Assembly: GCA_963717155.1 (NCBI GenBank)
Contig: OY970326.1
Location: 1,550,001 to 1,614,000 of the forward strand
Reading direction: 5' to 3'
From: G963717155 sp963717155
GTDB taxonomy: Bacteria; Actinomycetota; Thermoleophilia; Gaiellales; JALYLC01
Length of the DNA: 64,000 nt
The position numbers and the translations under genes are program-made. A model generated the notes under the pieces. It was not told the DNA's origin and ran no database searches. It was given only the letters and a program-made list of their open reading frames with translations. Positions 1 through 7,916 of the stretch are shown piece by piece; the stretch's first letter is position 1, and the number at the start of each line of letters is the position of its first letter.

Positions 1-2358
1 GACGCCGGGCGCGCGTGCGCCACGTGCGTCGGCTCGCGCGACGCCGCCGGCTACGCGGAGCGCCGGAGCGAGCTGCGCGAACGGTTCTCGCTGCGGGTCG
101 ACCGCATCCTCGCGGTGTCGGAGGCCATGCGGCGCACGCTGATCGGGCTCGGCTTCCCGGCGGAGATGCTCGACGTCGTCCACCAGGCGATGCCGGAGGA
201 CGAGGCGATCTGGGATGCCGTCGGGCGCGACCGGCGCCCCGGCCGGGGACGCGGACCCCTGACCGTCGGATTCGTCGGCTCGGCGTATCCCCACAAGGGC
301 CCTCAGCTCCTCGTCGAGGCGGCGCAGCTGGTCGACTGCGACCTGCGCGTTCGCATCCACGGTGAGGTCCCGCGGACGTTCGCCGAGCGGCTCCTGGCGC
401 TCGACCAACGCGGAGTCGTCGAGCTCGCGGGCGCGTTCTCGCACTCGGAGCTGCCCGGGATCCTGGCGGACCTCGATGCGGCGGTCATCCCCTCGCTCTG
501 GTGGGACTGCGCACCGCTCGTCGTGGCCGAGTGCCTCGCCGGGCGGCTACCGGTGCTCGCCGCGAACATGGGCGGCATCCCCGACTTCGTCGAGCACGGC
601 CGCAACGGGCTGCTGTTCGACGGGCGTTCGGCACCGGCGCTCGCGGCCGCGCTCCAGCAGCTCGCGCACGAGCCCGGTCTGCTCGAGCGACTGCAGGGCG
701 GCATCGCGGCGCCGAAGCCGTTCGCGGCGTACGTCGACGAGCTCGAGGCGATCTACGTCGGCGATCGCGCGGTGCGGGCGCGCACGGCGGGCACGCCCGT
801 CGCCGTTCGCTGGGTCGGAGACCAGTCGACGGCGTCGAGCCTCTCGACGATCAATCGCGAGGTGGGGGAGCGGCTGCGCTCGCGGCACGTCGAGATCGCC
901 CTGGAGCGCCGAGCCACGGACGGACCGCTCGGAGATGCGCCGACGCCGCACGCGCCCGAGGTGGAGGTGCGCCACCAGTGGCCACCCGACCTCTCGCGCC
1001 CCGCCGCGGGAAGGCTCGCGCTGATCCAGCCATGGGAGTTCGGATCGCTGCCGCGAGACTGGCAGGCAGGCCTGCGGGACGATGTCGACGAGGTGTGGGT
1101 GCCCTCCGCGTTCACCCGCGAGATGTATCTCGAGGCCGGCGTCGAGGCCGACCGCGTGCACGTCATCCCGAACGGCGTGGATCTCGGGACGCTGACGCCC
1201 GACGGCCCGCGCGCGGAGCTTCCCGCTGCTGCCCTGCGCCTCCTGTTCGTCGGCGGCACCATCTCCCGCAAGGGGGCGGACGTGTTGCTGTCGGCCTTCG
1301 AGGGGGCGTTCGCGGGACGTGACGACGTGCTGCTCGTGATCAAGGACCTCGGCGGTCAGAGCTACTACCGCGGCATGACGATGCGCGACAGCCTGCGCGA
1401 GCGCGCAGCGTCGGGCGCGCTGCCGCGCGTGCACTACATCGAGGACGAGCTGACCCGGGATGCGCTCGGCGCGCTGTACCGCGCCTGCGACGTCCTCGTG
1501 CACCCCTACCGTGGCGAGGGCTTCGCGATGCCCGTCCTGGAGGCGATGGCATGCGCGCTCCCCGTGATCGTCACGGCGGGCGGGCCGACCGACGAGTTCT
1601 GCCCGGACGACGCCTGCTGGCGCATCGAGTCCGAGCGCCGCTTCCTGCCCGAGAGCCAGATCGGCAACCTCGAGACGCTCGCGCGTCCCTGGATGCTCGA
1701 ACCCGACCGCGGCGCGCTCGTGCGCGCGCTCCGCGACGTCGCCGCAGATCCTGGCGAGCGGCGGCGTCGCGGAGCGCGTGGACGCATCGCCGCCGAGGCG
1801 TACTCGTGGGACGCGATCGCAAACGCGTACGCCGACCGGATCGCGGCTCTCGCACGCCGGGCGCCGCGCGATGGAGGCGCGGTCGAGCCGTTGCTGCTGC
1901 CCGGCGCGCCCGCGCGAGTCCTGCTTGCAACGCCGGCCTGGCGCGGGAACGACCGCCTCGCCGATCTCCTGCATGCCTGGGCGATCGCGTTCCCCGCGAC
2001 GGCGCCGGTCGGGCTCTACCTGCTCGCCGACCCGGAGGTCGACGGGAGCCCCGAGCTCTGGGAGGCCCACGTGCTCGCGGCCGCCGAGAAGGCGGGCATC
2101 AACCTCGCAGCCTGCGCCGACATCTCCGTGCTCGACCACGCGATGCACGGCCGCGACGCCGAGCGCGTGCACCGCGCCGTGCACGGCTACGTCGCGCTCC
2201 ATCCGGCCTGCGGGGGACACCTCCGTGTGGCGCGGCGGCTCGACGTGAGCATCGTCGAGCCGAACGCGGTGTCGCTCATCGCCTGGGGATCCGGGCTGCT
2301 CAAGCAAGCCGTCGACCCCGTCGATAGCACGGTGGCCGTGACCGGATACGGAGGCTGA
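1..2358 (+). CDS. Tandem-domain family 4 glycosyltransferase, 5' end outside the window
   Basis: The reading frame is open from base 1, so the true start lies upstream; the first ATG (115) is internal. Two GT-B retaining glycosyltransferase modules are visible. The first ends with an EX7E-type segment (ECLAGRLPVLAANMGG, about bases 530-570). The second has the start-of-domain signature VHVIPNGVDL (about 1160-1190), the nucleotide-sugar binding stretch FVGGTISRKGADVLL and a second EX7E segment (EGFAMPVLEAMACALPVI, about 1515-1570). The last ~180 residues are a third, unrecognised region. It should transfer nucleotide-activated sugars. It sits 3 nt upstream of another glycosyltransferase and then flaG-fliS-fliD, so flagellin glycosylation is the likely job, by inference from context. 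Confidence 0.85.
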   Translation, partial: DAGRACATCVGSRDAAGYAERRSELRERFSLRVDRILAVSEAMRRTLIGLGFPAEMLDVVHQAMPEDEAIWDAVGRDRRPGRGRGPLTVGFVGSAYPHKGPQLLVEAAQLVDCDLRVRIHGEVPRTFAERLLALDQRGVVELAGAFSHSELPGILADLDAAVIPSLWWDCAPLVVAECLAGRLPVLAANMGGIPDFVEHGRNGLLFDGRSAPALAAALQQLAHEPGLLERLQGGIAAPKPFAAYVDELEAIYVGDRAVRARTAGTPVAVRWVGDQSTASSLSTINREVGERLRSRHVEIALERRATDGPLGDAPTPHAPEVEVRHQWPPDLSRPAAGRLALIQPWEFGSLPRDWQAGLRDDVDEVWVPSAFTREMYLEAGVEADRVHVIPNGVDLGTLTPDGPRAELPAAALRLLFVGGTISRKGADVLLSAFEGAFAGRDDVLLVIKDLGGQSYYRGMTMRDSLRERAASGALPRVHYIEDELTRDALGALYRACDVLVHPYRGEGFAMPVLEAMACALPVIVTAGGPTDEFCPDDACWRIESERRFLPESQIGNLETLARPWMLEPDRGALVRALRDVAADPGERRRRGARGRIAAEAYSWDAIANAYADRIAALARRAPRDGGAVEPLLLPGAPARVLLATPAWRGNDRLADLLHAWAIAFPATAPVGLYLLADPEVDGSPELWEAHVLAAAEKAGINLAACADISVLDHAMHGRDAERVHRAVHGYVALHPACGGHLRVARRLDVSIVEPNAVSLIAWGSGLLKQAVDPVDSTVAVTGYGG

Positions 2359-2361
2359 CAG

Positions 2362-4878
2362 ATGGCACTCAGGATCGTTCGCGCCGAGGGTGAGAACGGG
2401 GTCGTCCGTCCGCTCAGGCTCTGGTACAGCGGTCGCCATAGCGAGGCTCTCGCCGCGCTCGTCGGCGGCGACGGCGGCTCGGACTTCGACGAGCTCGGAC
2501 AGCTCGTCGAGCTCGCGCTGGCGCATGACCTCGCGCACGCGAGCCGCATCGGCGACGCGCTGCTCACCTGGGATGATCAGTCGGCCGCCTACCGGGTGCT
2601 CAAGCGCTCCTGCGAGCGGCTGCTCGACGATCTGAAGCCGCTCGGCGCCGAGGACTGGCTGGCCTCGGCCGTCGCGCTCGTGCAGCTCGGGCTGCCGTGG
2701 CTCAGCCGCCAGCCGCACGAGCCGATCATCATGAACTACGTCGGCGTCGCGGTGTACGGCCTGAACGAGCCGGCGCTGGCGGTCCGGCTGTTCGAGGCCG
2801 TCCAGCGGCTCGACCCCACGACCGAGAACGTGCGCGGCAACCTCGAGGCGGCGCGCAAGCGTCTGCGCCGGCCCGTGCGGGTGCCAGTGCGCTCGGCCCT
2901 CGCGATCGCCCTGCGGGCGCTCCGGCCCTCGCTCGAGCACGTGGCGAAGCGGGCGCGCATGCAGCCTGCCGCGGGCAGCATCTCGCTGTGCATGATCGTG
3001 CGCGACGAGGAGGAGATGCTCGCGGCCTGCCTCGAGTCGTGCCGCGAGGCAGTCTCGGAGATGATCGTCGTCGACACGGGCTCGAGCGACCGGACGGTGG
3101 AGATCGCCGAGTCGTTCGGCGCTCGCGTCCTCCACTTCGAGTGGACGGGCAACTTCGCCGAGGCGCGCAACGTCGGCGTCGACGCGGCCACCGGCGACTG
3201 GATCTTCTGGCTCGACGCCGACGAACAGCTCGAGCCCGGCGATGCAGCGCGGCTCGTCGAGCTCACACGCCAGCCGTGGCGCGAGGCGCACTGGCTCGTC
3301 GAGACCAACTACACGGGACAGCAGGAGGCGGGGACGGCATCGCAGCACCTCGCCCTCCGGCTCTGGCGGAACCGGCCGCACTACCGCTTCTCCCGTGCGA
3401 TCCACGAGCAGATCCGCAACTCGATGCCCTTCGACCTGACGGAGCGCTTCGGGCCGCCGGCGCTGCGCATCCGCCACTACGGCTACCTCAAGAACCGCAT
3501 CGACGAGCGCGACAAGCACCAGCGCAACCTCGAGCTGCTGCACGGCGAGCTCGAGGCGAACCCGCGCGCCGCCTTCACGCACTTCAACATCGGCACCGAG
3601 TACGTGGGGATGGACGATCTCGCGTCCGCCCGGCGACACTACGAGCTCGGACTGGAGCTGCTGCGCGAGGAGCACGCCTGGTGGGAGCTCGGCTACGCGC
3701 CGATTCTCGTCTCCCGCCTCTGCGGCGTGCGCCGGTTGACCGGCGATCTCGTCGGCTCGGAGGCGCTTGCGAACGAGCTGCTCGGGCACTTTCCGGCCTT
3801 CACCGATCTCGTCTTCGAGCGCGCGCTGGTCGCACAGGACCGCGGCGAGCTCGAGCAGGCCGCCGTGCTCTTCGAACGCTGTCTCGAGATGGGTGACGCA
3901 CCGCCGCGCTTCTCGGGGGTGGTCGGACGCGGCTCGTTCCTGGCCCTCGGGGCGCTCGCGCTCGTCGCCACGAACCGCGGCCTCGTCGACGAGGCCGCAG
4001 GCTGGTTCGAGCGGTCGCTCGAGCTGCACCCGGAGTACCTCGCGGCCGGTCTCGATCTCACGGCCCTGCTGCTGTCCCAGCCAGATGCCGATCCCGACGC
4101 CGTGCTCGCGCGCCTCGAGGCGCACGCGCACGACGAGCTGACGTGGTACCTGTTCCTCGGAACCGCCTTCTACGAGCGCGGACACGCGGAGCATGCCGAG
4201 GGCCTGCTGCGTCGCTGCCTGGCGATCGGTGGCGGGCATGCCGCTGCGCGCGTCGGGCTGCTCGAGGCGCTCGTGACCCAGCGTCGCTACGCCGACGTCG
4301 AGACGGAGGTCGGCGATCTCGCCGCGGGAACGCCGCCGTTCGTCGCAGCGCAGCGTCTGCGGATGCTCGCGGCGATGCTGCGCGGCGATCGAGAGAACGC
4401 CGAATCCGCCCTCACCGCGCTCGCAGCGGGCGGAGGGGACGATGACGAGGTCGCCATGCTGCGCGCGGCCGTCGCGGCGGTGCTCGACGACAGCCCGCCC
4501 CCGGCGCTCTCGCGGCGCTCGGCACTCCGCGCGCTCGAGCTGCTGAACGGGCTCGCGCGCCTGGCCGAGTACGCCGCGTTCGAGAGCGTCGTGCCCGTGG
4601 TCGAGCAGGCCGTCGGCGATCCGCGCGAGGCGACGCTGCTGATCGGCGAGCTGTACCTGGCGCGGGGGTTCTACCGGCTCGCGGGCGACTCGGCGCTGCG
4701 GGCGATCGAGCTCGGGGGCCAGGACGCGCGGACGCTCGGCCTGCTCGGCAAGAGCGCCGTCGCCGAGGGCATGTTCGAGGATGCCGTGCCCGTGCTAGAG
4801 GCGGCGCTCGCGCTGGATCCCCAGCAGGCGTCGGTCGCCCAGCTGCTCTCGCAGGTCCGCGAGCGGATCGCGGCCTAG
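2362..4878 (+). CDS. Family 2 glycosyltransferase with C-terminal TPR repeats
   Basis: 838 residues. A GT2 domain of the SunS/TPR-glycosyltransferase type begins near residue 206 (SISLCMIVRDEEEML), with the VVDTGSSDRT nucleotide-binding segment near 236 and the DAD metal-binding motif at 285-287 (FWLDADEQL). About 200 residues before it are helical, and residues ~380-838 are alanine- and leucine-rich tetratricopeptide-like repeats, a scaffold typical of protein glycosyltransferases. The gene starts 3 nt after the stop of the preceding glycosyltransferase, so the two are co-transcribed. It is followed by a terminator-like hairpin and then flaG/fliS/fliD, which suggests a role in modifying flagellin or surface glycans. 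Acceptor and donor sugar cannot be read from the sequence. Confidence 0.88.
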   Translation: MALRIVRAEGENGVVRPLRLWYSGRHSEALAALVGGDGGSDFDELGQLVELALAHDLAHASRIGDALLTWDDQSAAYRVLKRSCERLLDDLKPLGAEDWLASAVALVQLGLPWLSRQPHEPIIMNYVGVAVYGLNEPALAVRLFEAVQRLDPTTENVRGNLEAARKRLRRPVRVPVRSALAIALRALRPSLEHVAKRARMQPAAGSISLCMIVRDEEEMLAACLESCREAVSEMIVVDTGSSDRTVEIAESFGARVLHFEWTGNFAEARNVGVDAATGDWIFWLDADEQLEPGDAARLVELTRQPWREAHWLVETNYTGQQEAGTASQHLALRLWRNRPHYRFSRAIHEQIRNSMPFDLTERFGPPALRIRHYGYLKNRIDERDKHQRNLELLHGELEANPRAAFTHFNIGTEYVGMDDLASARRHYELGLELLREEHAWWELGYAPILVSRLCGVRRLTGDLVGSEALANELLGHFPAFTDLVFERALVAQDRGELEQAAVLFERCLEMGDAPPRFSGVVGRGSFLALGALALVATNRGLVDEAAGWFERSLELHPEYLAAGLDLTALLLSQPDADPDAVLARLEAHAHDELTWYLFLGTAFYERGHAEHAEGLLRRCLAIGGGHAAARVGLLEALVTQRRYADVETEVGDLAAGTPPFVAAQRLRMLAAMLRGDRENAESALTALAAGGGDDDEVAMLRAAVAAVLDDSPPPALSRRSALRALELLNGLARLAEYAAFESVVPVVEQAVGDPREATLLIGELYLARGFYRLAGDSALRAIELGGQDARTLGLLGKSAVAEGMFEDAVPVLEAALALDPQQASVAQLLSQVRERIAA

Positions 4879-4891
4879 CCCCGTCGTAGCC

Positions 4892-4914
4892 CTCCCCCGA
4901 GCGGGGGAGCTTTC
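4892..4914 (+). terminator. Intrinsic terminator-like hairpin after the glycosyltransferase pair
   Basis: A CTCCCCC/GGGGGAG stem with a 4-nt loop follows the glycosyltransferase stop codon by about 15 nt and is followed by CTTTCA. The T-tract is short, so termination may be partial. Confidence 0.6.
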
Positions 4915-4920
4915 ACATCA

Positions 4921-4975
4921 CTTGCGAATCTCTCAGTATGCTATGGGTTAGGTGGCAGGAAGCCACCCTCGCAAG
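4921..4975 (+). promoter_or_regulatory. Structured leader ahead of flaG
   Basis: Between the terminator hairpin and flaG, a 7-bp outer stem (CTTGCGA at 4921-4927 with TCGCAAG at 4969-4975) encloses an inner GGTGGC/GCCACC hairpin (4951-4967). The strong flaG ribosome binding site lies 18 nt further on. A TATGCT element (4938-4943) inside the structure could instead be a -10 box, in which case only the inner hairpin would be transcribed. No known riboswitch consensus was recognised. Confidence 0.35.
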
Positions 4976-5005
4976 AGCCCGGACTGCATCGCCAAGGAGG
5001 CCGCG

Positions 5006-5329
5006 ATGCACACCGAAGACACAGCGCTCGCCGGCACGAAGACGCGTCTCGCAGAGACGCCGGCGCTCACCGCTGTCGTGCCGGTCTCCCGACCGGAGCC
5101 CGAGCAAGCCACGTCCGATCGTCCACGTTCGATCGAGCTCGCCGTCACCGGCGCGGGCGCGACCGAGCGGTCGCTCTCGGTGCACTACGAGCTCGATCCC
5201 GTGACGCACCGCTGGATCGCGAGCATCCTCGACGACAGCTCGGGAGAGGTCGTTCGCACGGTGCCGTCCACGCAGGTGCTGCACCAGCTCGCCGCGTTGC
5301 GCCGGCCGGGCTTCGACGTGCGCGCATGA
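5006..5329 (+). CDS. flaG: FlaG family flagellar protein
   Basis: 107 residues from the ATG at 5006, chosen because an AAGGAGG ribosome binding site lies 5 nt upstream; a longer frame from 4952 has no such site. The C-terminal half (from about SLSVHYELDPVTHRWIASI to VPSTQVLHQLAALRR) matches FlaG: a beta-rich segment that in family members carries an ivrtIPse/vl motif, here VVRTVPSTQVL. The N-terminal half is low complexity. FlaG proteins influence filament length and are usually encoded beside fliD and fliS, as here. fliS follows 113 nt downstream behind its own flagellar promoter, so flaG can be transcribed separately. Confidence 0.8.
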   Translation: MHTEDTALAGTKTRLAETPALTAVVPVSRPEPEQATSDRPRSIELAVTGAGATERSLSVHYELDPVTHRWIASILDDSSGEVVRTVPSTQVLHQLAALRRPGFDVRA

Positions 5330-5355
5330 GCCCGGCAACGCTCGCGCCGCAGCGG

Positions 5356-5383
5356 TCAAGAGGGGCGCGTCTCGCGCCGATAC
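5356..5383 (+). promoter_or_regulatory. Sigma-28-like flagellar promoter of fliS
   Basis: TCAAG (5356-5360), 15-nt spacer, GCCGATAC (5376-5383). The -10 element matches the FliA/WhiG consensus GCCGATAA at 7 of 8 positions. The same TCAAG-N15-GCCGAT arrangement precedes fliL, fliP and the flagellar-locus sigma gene, and a one-mismatch-pair variant precedes flhB. Confidence 0.75.
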
Positions 5384-5390
5384 CTACTCG

Positions 5391-5409
5391 GTGCCCCCGA
5401 ACGGGGCAC
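5391..5409 (+). other. Hairpin in the fliS 5' leader
   Basis: Perfect 7-bp inverted repeat GTGCCCC (5391-5397) and GGGGCAC (5403-5409) with a 5-nt loop, starting about 8 nt downstream of the fliS promoter -10 box and therefore at the very 5' end of the mRNA. There is no T-tract, so it is more likely an mRNA-stability or translational element than a terminator. Confidence 0.5.
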
Positions 5410-5442
5410 GGTCCCTCGCCCCGCGATCCGGGAAGACCGTCT

Positions 5443-5820
5443 GTGACTGCCGGCTACCAGGCCTACCACCACAACGCCGTCGCGACCGCTGCTCCCGAGC
5501 AGCTCGTCGTGATGCTGTTCGACGGAGCTCTCCGCTTCTCGCGCCGCGCCATCGCAGCGTACGAGGCGGGGCAGCGCCCCCAGGCCACGCAGTTCGTCAG
5601 CCGCATGACATCGATCGTCAACGAGCTGAACGCGACGCTCGACACCGAGGCCGGGGGAGAGATCGCCCACAACCTCCGGTCGATCTACGGGTTCGTGAAC
5701 CGACACCTCGTCGCCGCCGTGCGCGAGTCGGATCCGCGGCGCGTCCGGGAGGCGGCCAACCTGCTCGCCGAGCTTCGCGAGGCGTTCGCGGAGGCCGCCA
5801 AGGGAGTGCGTGCCGCATGA
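5443..5820 (+). CDS. fliS: Flagellar export chaperone FliS
   Basis: 125 residues from GTG 5443. The family start signature (Y.....V.TA.PEQLVVMLFDGALRF) follows directly, while upstream in-frame sequence back to 5326 is non-conserved and overlaps the promoter and leader hairpin. FliS is a small four-helix cytoplasmic chaperone that binds the disordered C-terminus of flagellin and prevents premature polymerisation. Length is normal for the family. The stop overlaps the next start (ATGA), so translation is coupled to the FlgN/FliT-like protein and then fliD. Confidence 0.92.
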   Translation: MTAGYQAYHHNAVATAAPEQLVVMLFDGALRFSRRAIAAYEAGQRPQATQFVSRMTSIVNELNATLDTEAGGEIAHNLRSIYGFVNRHLVAAVRESDPRRVREAANLLAELREAFAEAAKGVRAA

Positions 5821-6146
5821 GCCAGAAGCCGCTGTTCGAGCGCATCGCAGAGCTGCTGGAGCGCGAGCACGACGCGATCGCGACGATCGATCTGGGCACG
5901 CTCGCATCCATCCAGTCGGAGCGCAGCGAGCTGCTGTCCGAGCTGCGCGAGGTCATTCCCTCCGAGCGGTCGGCGCTCGCCTCGCTCGAGCGAACGCGGT
6001 CCCGTAACGAGCGCGCGGCGGAGGCGGCTCTCGGTCGCATCGGCGGTGCGCTCGGACGGCTCGGACGCGGACGCACGGCGCTCGTCGGGTATCGCCCCAA
6101 CGCTGGAGGCGCCGTGCTGCCCCGGGTTCTCGACAAGGAGGTCTGA
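5817..6146 (+). CDS. FlgN/FliT-like flagellar chaperone
   Basis: 109 residues, helical and charged, starting at ATG 5817 inside the fliS stop (ATGA). Position between fliS and fliD is where many bacteria encode FliT or an FlgN-type chaperone. The body is heptad-like (ELLEREHDAIATIDLGTLAS...ELLSELREV), and the tail GYRPNAGGAVLP resembles the tyrosine/glycine tail of FlgN proteins. Likely role: export chaperone for the cap protein FliD or for hook-filament junction proteins. Sequence similarity is weak, so the assignment rests on size, predicted helices and synteny. Confidence 0.6.
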   Translation: MSQKPLFERIAELLEREHDAIATIDLGTLASIQSERSELLSELREVIPSERSALASLERTRSRNERAAEAALGRIGGALGRLGRGRTALVGYRPNAGGAVLPRVLDKEV

Positions 6147-6149
6147 GAC

Positions 6150-7910
6150 ATGGTGACCAACGGCGGCTCGATCACCTTCACGGGTCTCTCGTCCGGCATC
6201 GACACGGGCTCGATCGTCACGCAGCTGATCGCGGTCGAGTCGGCTCCCAAGACGCTGTTGATGAACCAGCAGGAGATCGTGAACCTGCAGCAGAAGGACT
6301 ACTCCGACATCTCGGCCAAGCTCCTGACGCTGAAGACGGCCTCCGACGCGCTGCGCGACTTCTCGCTGTACGCCGGCTCGCCCACCGCGACGTCGGCCGA
6401 CACGACCAAGCTGACGGCGTCTGCGACGAGTGCCGCCGCGGCGAGCTCGTACAACGTCGTCGTGTCGAACATCGCCCGCGGCGCGGTCATGCAGCAGACG
6501 GCGACGTCCGACGTGTCGCAGTTCGGCACGCTGTACCAGGCGAGCGGCGCCTACGCAGCTGCCTCGACCAGGCTCACCGCCCTGACGACGTCGACGGGCA
6601 CGGCCGCCGGGTACGCGGTCGGCGACACCATCACGCTGAACGCGACCCAGGGCGGACAGCCGACGACGGCGTCGTACCAGGTGACCGACTCGAGCACGGT
6701 CGGCGACCTCGCGAACTGGCTCCAGGGCCAGCTGAAGGGCTCGAGCGTGTCGCTCCAGCCCGGCGGCGCCCTGACCGTCACGAGCGCGCCCGGCCTCGAT
6801 CAGGCGAACCTCGGCGTCTCGCTGAGCGGCACCGTCGGCGCGGCCAGCCAGGTCACGGCGGCGACCGGGAACACGACGCTCAGCGCCGACGGCGCCATGG
6901 ACATCAGCTCGTCCGGTGTCGCGATCCACGTCGACCTCACCGCCGGCATGACGATGACGGACGTCGCGAACGCGATCAACTCCAAGAATGGCGGCGTCAC
7001 GGCCACGACCGCCAACGGCCAGCTGCGCCTGTCGGCGACGCAGACCGGCGCGGCGTCCGCGATCACGCTCTCGAACGTGACCGGCGGCGCAGCGGCGATC
7101 GGGCTCTCGACCCAGATCGCCGGCCGCGACGCCTCGGGCACCGTCGACGGCAACGCGTTCACGAGCGCGTCGAACAGCGTGACGTCGGCGATCTCCGGCG
7201 TCACCCTGAACCTGACGGCCGCCACGGGTGCCGATGGCGTGACCCTCGCGGTGAACCCCGCGCAGGTCGACAACGCGACGATCACCAGCAGGCTCCAGAC
7301 GTTCGTCACCGCGTACAACGACGTGATCAAGACCGCGACGGACGAGCTCAACGAGAAGAAGGTCATCAACCCGCAGAGCGACTCTGACCTGCTGAAGGGC
7401 GCGATGTTCGGCAACCAGACGCTGCAGTCGATCGTCGACTCGCTGCGCGATGCCTTCATCTCGCCGGTCTCGGGCCTCAGCGGGGCGCAGAGCATCGCGA
7501 GCTTCGCGGGGCTCTCGACCGGGGCTGCCGGCTCCGGCGACGTCACGGGCCAGCTCACGCTCGACACGGACGCGCTCAACAAGGCGCTTGCCGGCGGCTC
7601 CGGCGCGATCAAGGCGCTGTTCATGAGCAGCACCGGGGACAGCAACTCGAACGGGCTGATGCAGCGCATCTCGGACCTGTCGTGGAACGCAGTGAAGAGC
7701 GACGGGACCATCACCAACGCGATCAGCGGGGCGACGCAGGAGTCCCAGGATCTGCAGGATCAGATCGATGCGATGACCGCGACGCTCGCCCAGCGCGAGC
7801 AGACGCTCAAGGATCAGTTCACGGCGATGGAGACTGCGCTCTCGAACCTCAAGTCGATGCAGTCGCAGCTGCTGTCGGCGCTCGGCAGCTCGACCGCCAG
7901 CTCCGGCTAG
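6150..7910 (+). CDS. fliD: Flagellar filament capping protein FliD
   Basis: 586 residues starting 3 nt after the preceding stop, with an AAGGAGG site just upstream (6137-6143). The N-terminal FliD_N signature (FTGLSSGIDTGSIVTQLIAVES) and the C-terminal FliD_C segment (RLQTFVTAYNDVIKTATDELNEK, then a terminal coiled coil ending SNLKSMQSQLLSAL) are clear. The middle is Thr/Ser/Ala-rich beta sequence typical of the exposed variable domains. FliD forms the cap at the filament tip that folds newly exported flagellin. Last gene of the fliS operon; it ends 6 nt from the convergent P450 gene with no obvious terminator between. Confidence 0.95.
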   Translation: MVTNGGSITFTGLSSGIDTGSIVTQLIAVESAPKTLLMNQQEIVNLQQKDYSDISAKLLTLKTASDALRDFSLYAGSPTATSADTTKLTASATSAAAASSYNVVVSNIARGAVMQQTATSDVSQFGTLYQASGAYAAASTRLTALTTSTGTAAGYAVGDTITLNATQGGQPTTASYQVTDSSTVGDLANWLQGQLKGSSVSLQPGGALTVTSAPGLDQANLGVSLSGTVGAASQVTAATGNTTLSADGAMDISSSGVAIHVDLTAGMTMTDVANAINSKNGGVTATTANGQLRLSATQTGAASAITLSNVTGGAAAIGLSTQIAGRDASGTVDGNAFTSASNSVTSAISGVTLNLTAATGADGVTLAVNPAQVDNATITSRLQTFVTAYNDVIKTATDELNEKKVINPQSDSDLLKGAMFGNQTLQSIVDSLRDAFISPVSGLSGAQSIASFAGLSTGAAGSGDVTGQLTLDTDALNKALAGGSGAIKALFMSSTGDSNSNGLMQRISDLSWNAVKSDGTITNAISGATQESQDLQDQIDAMTATLAQREQTLKDQFTAMETALSNLKSMQSQLLSALGSSTASSG

Positions 7911-7916
7911 GTAGGA

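Noticed and set aside
547..4239. A 1230-codon open frame antisense to the two glycosyltransferases
   Set aside because: It is a mirror of GC-rich codon usage on the other strand: Arg/Glu/Val-rich, no domains, and it covers two clear genes.
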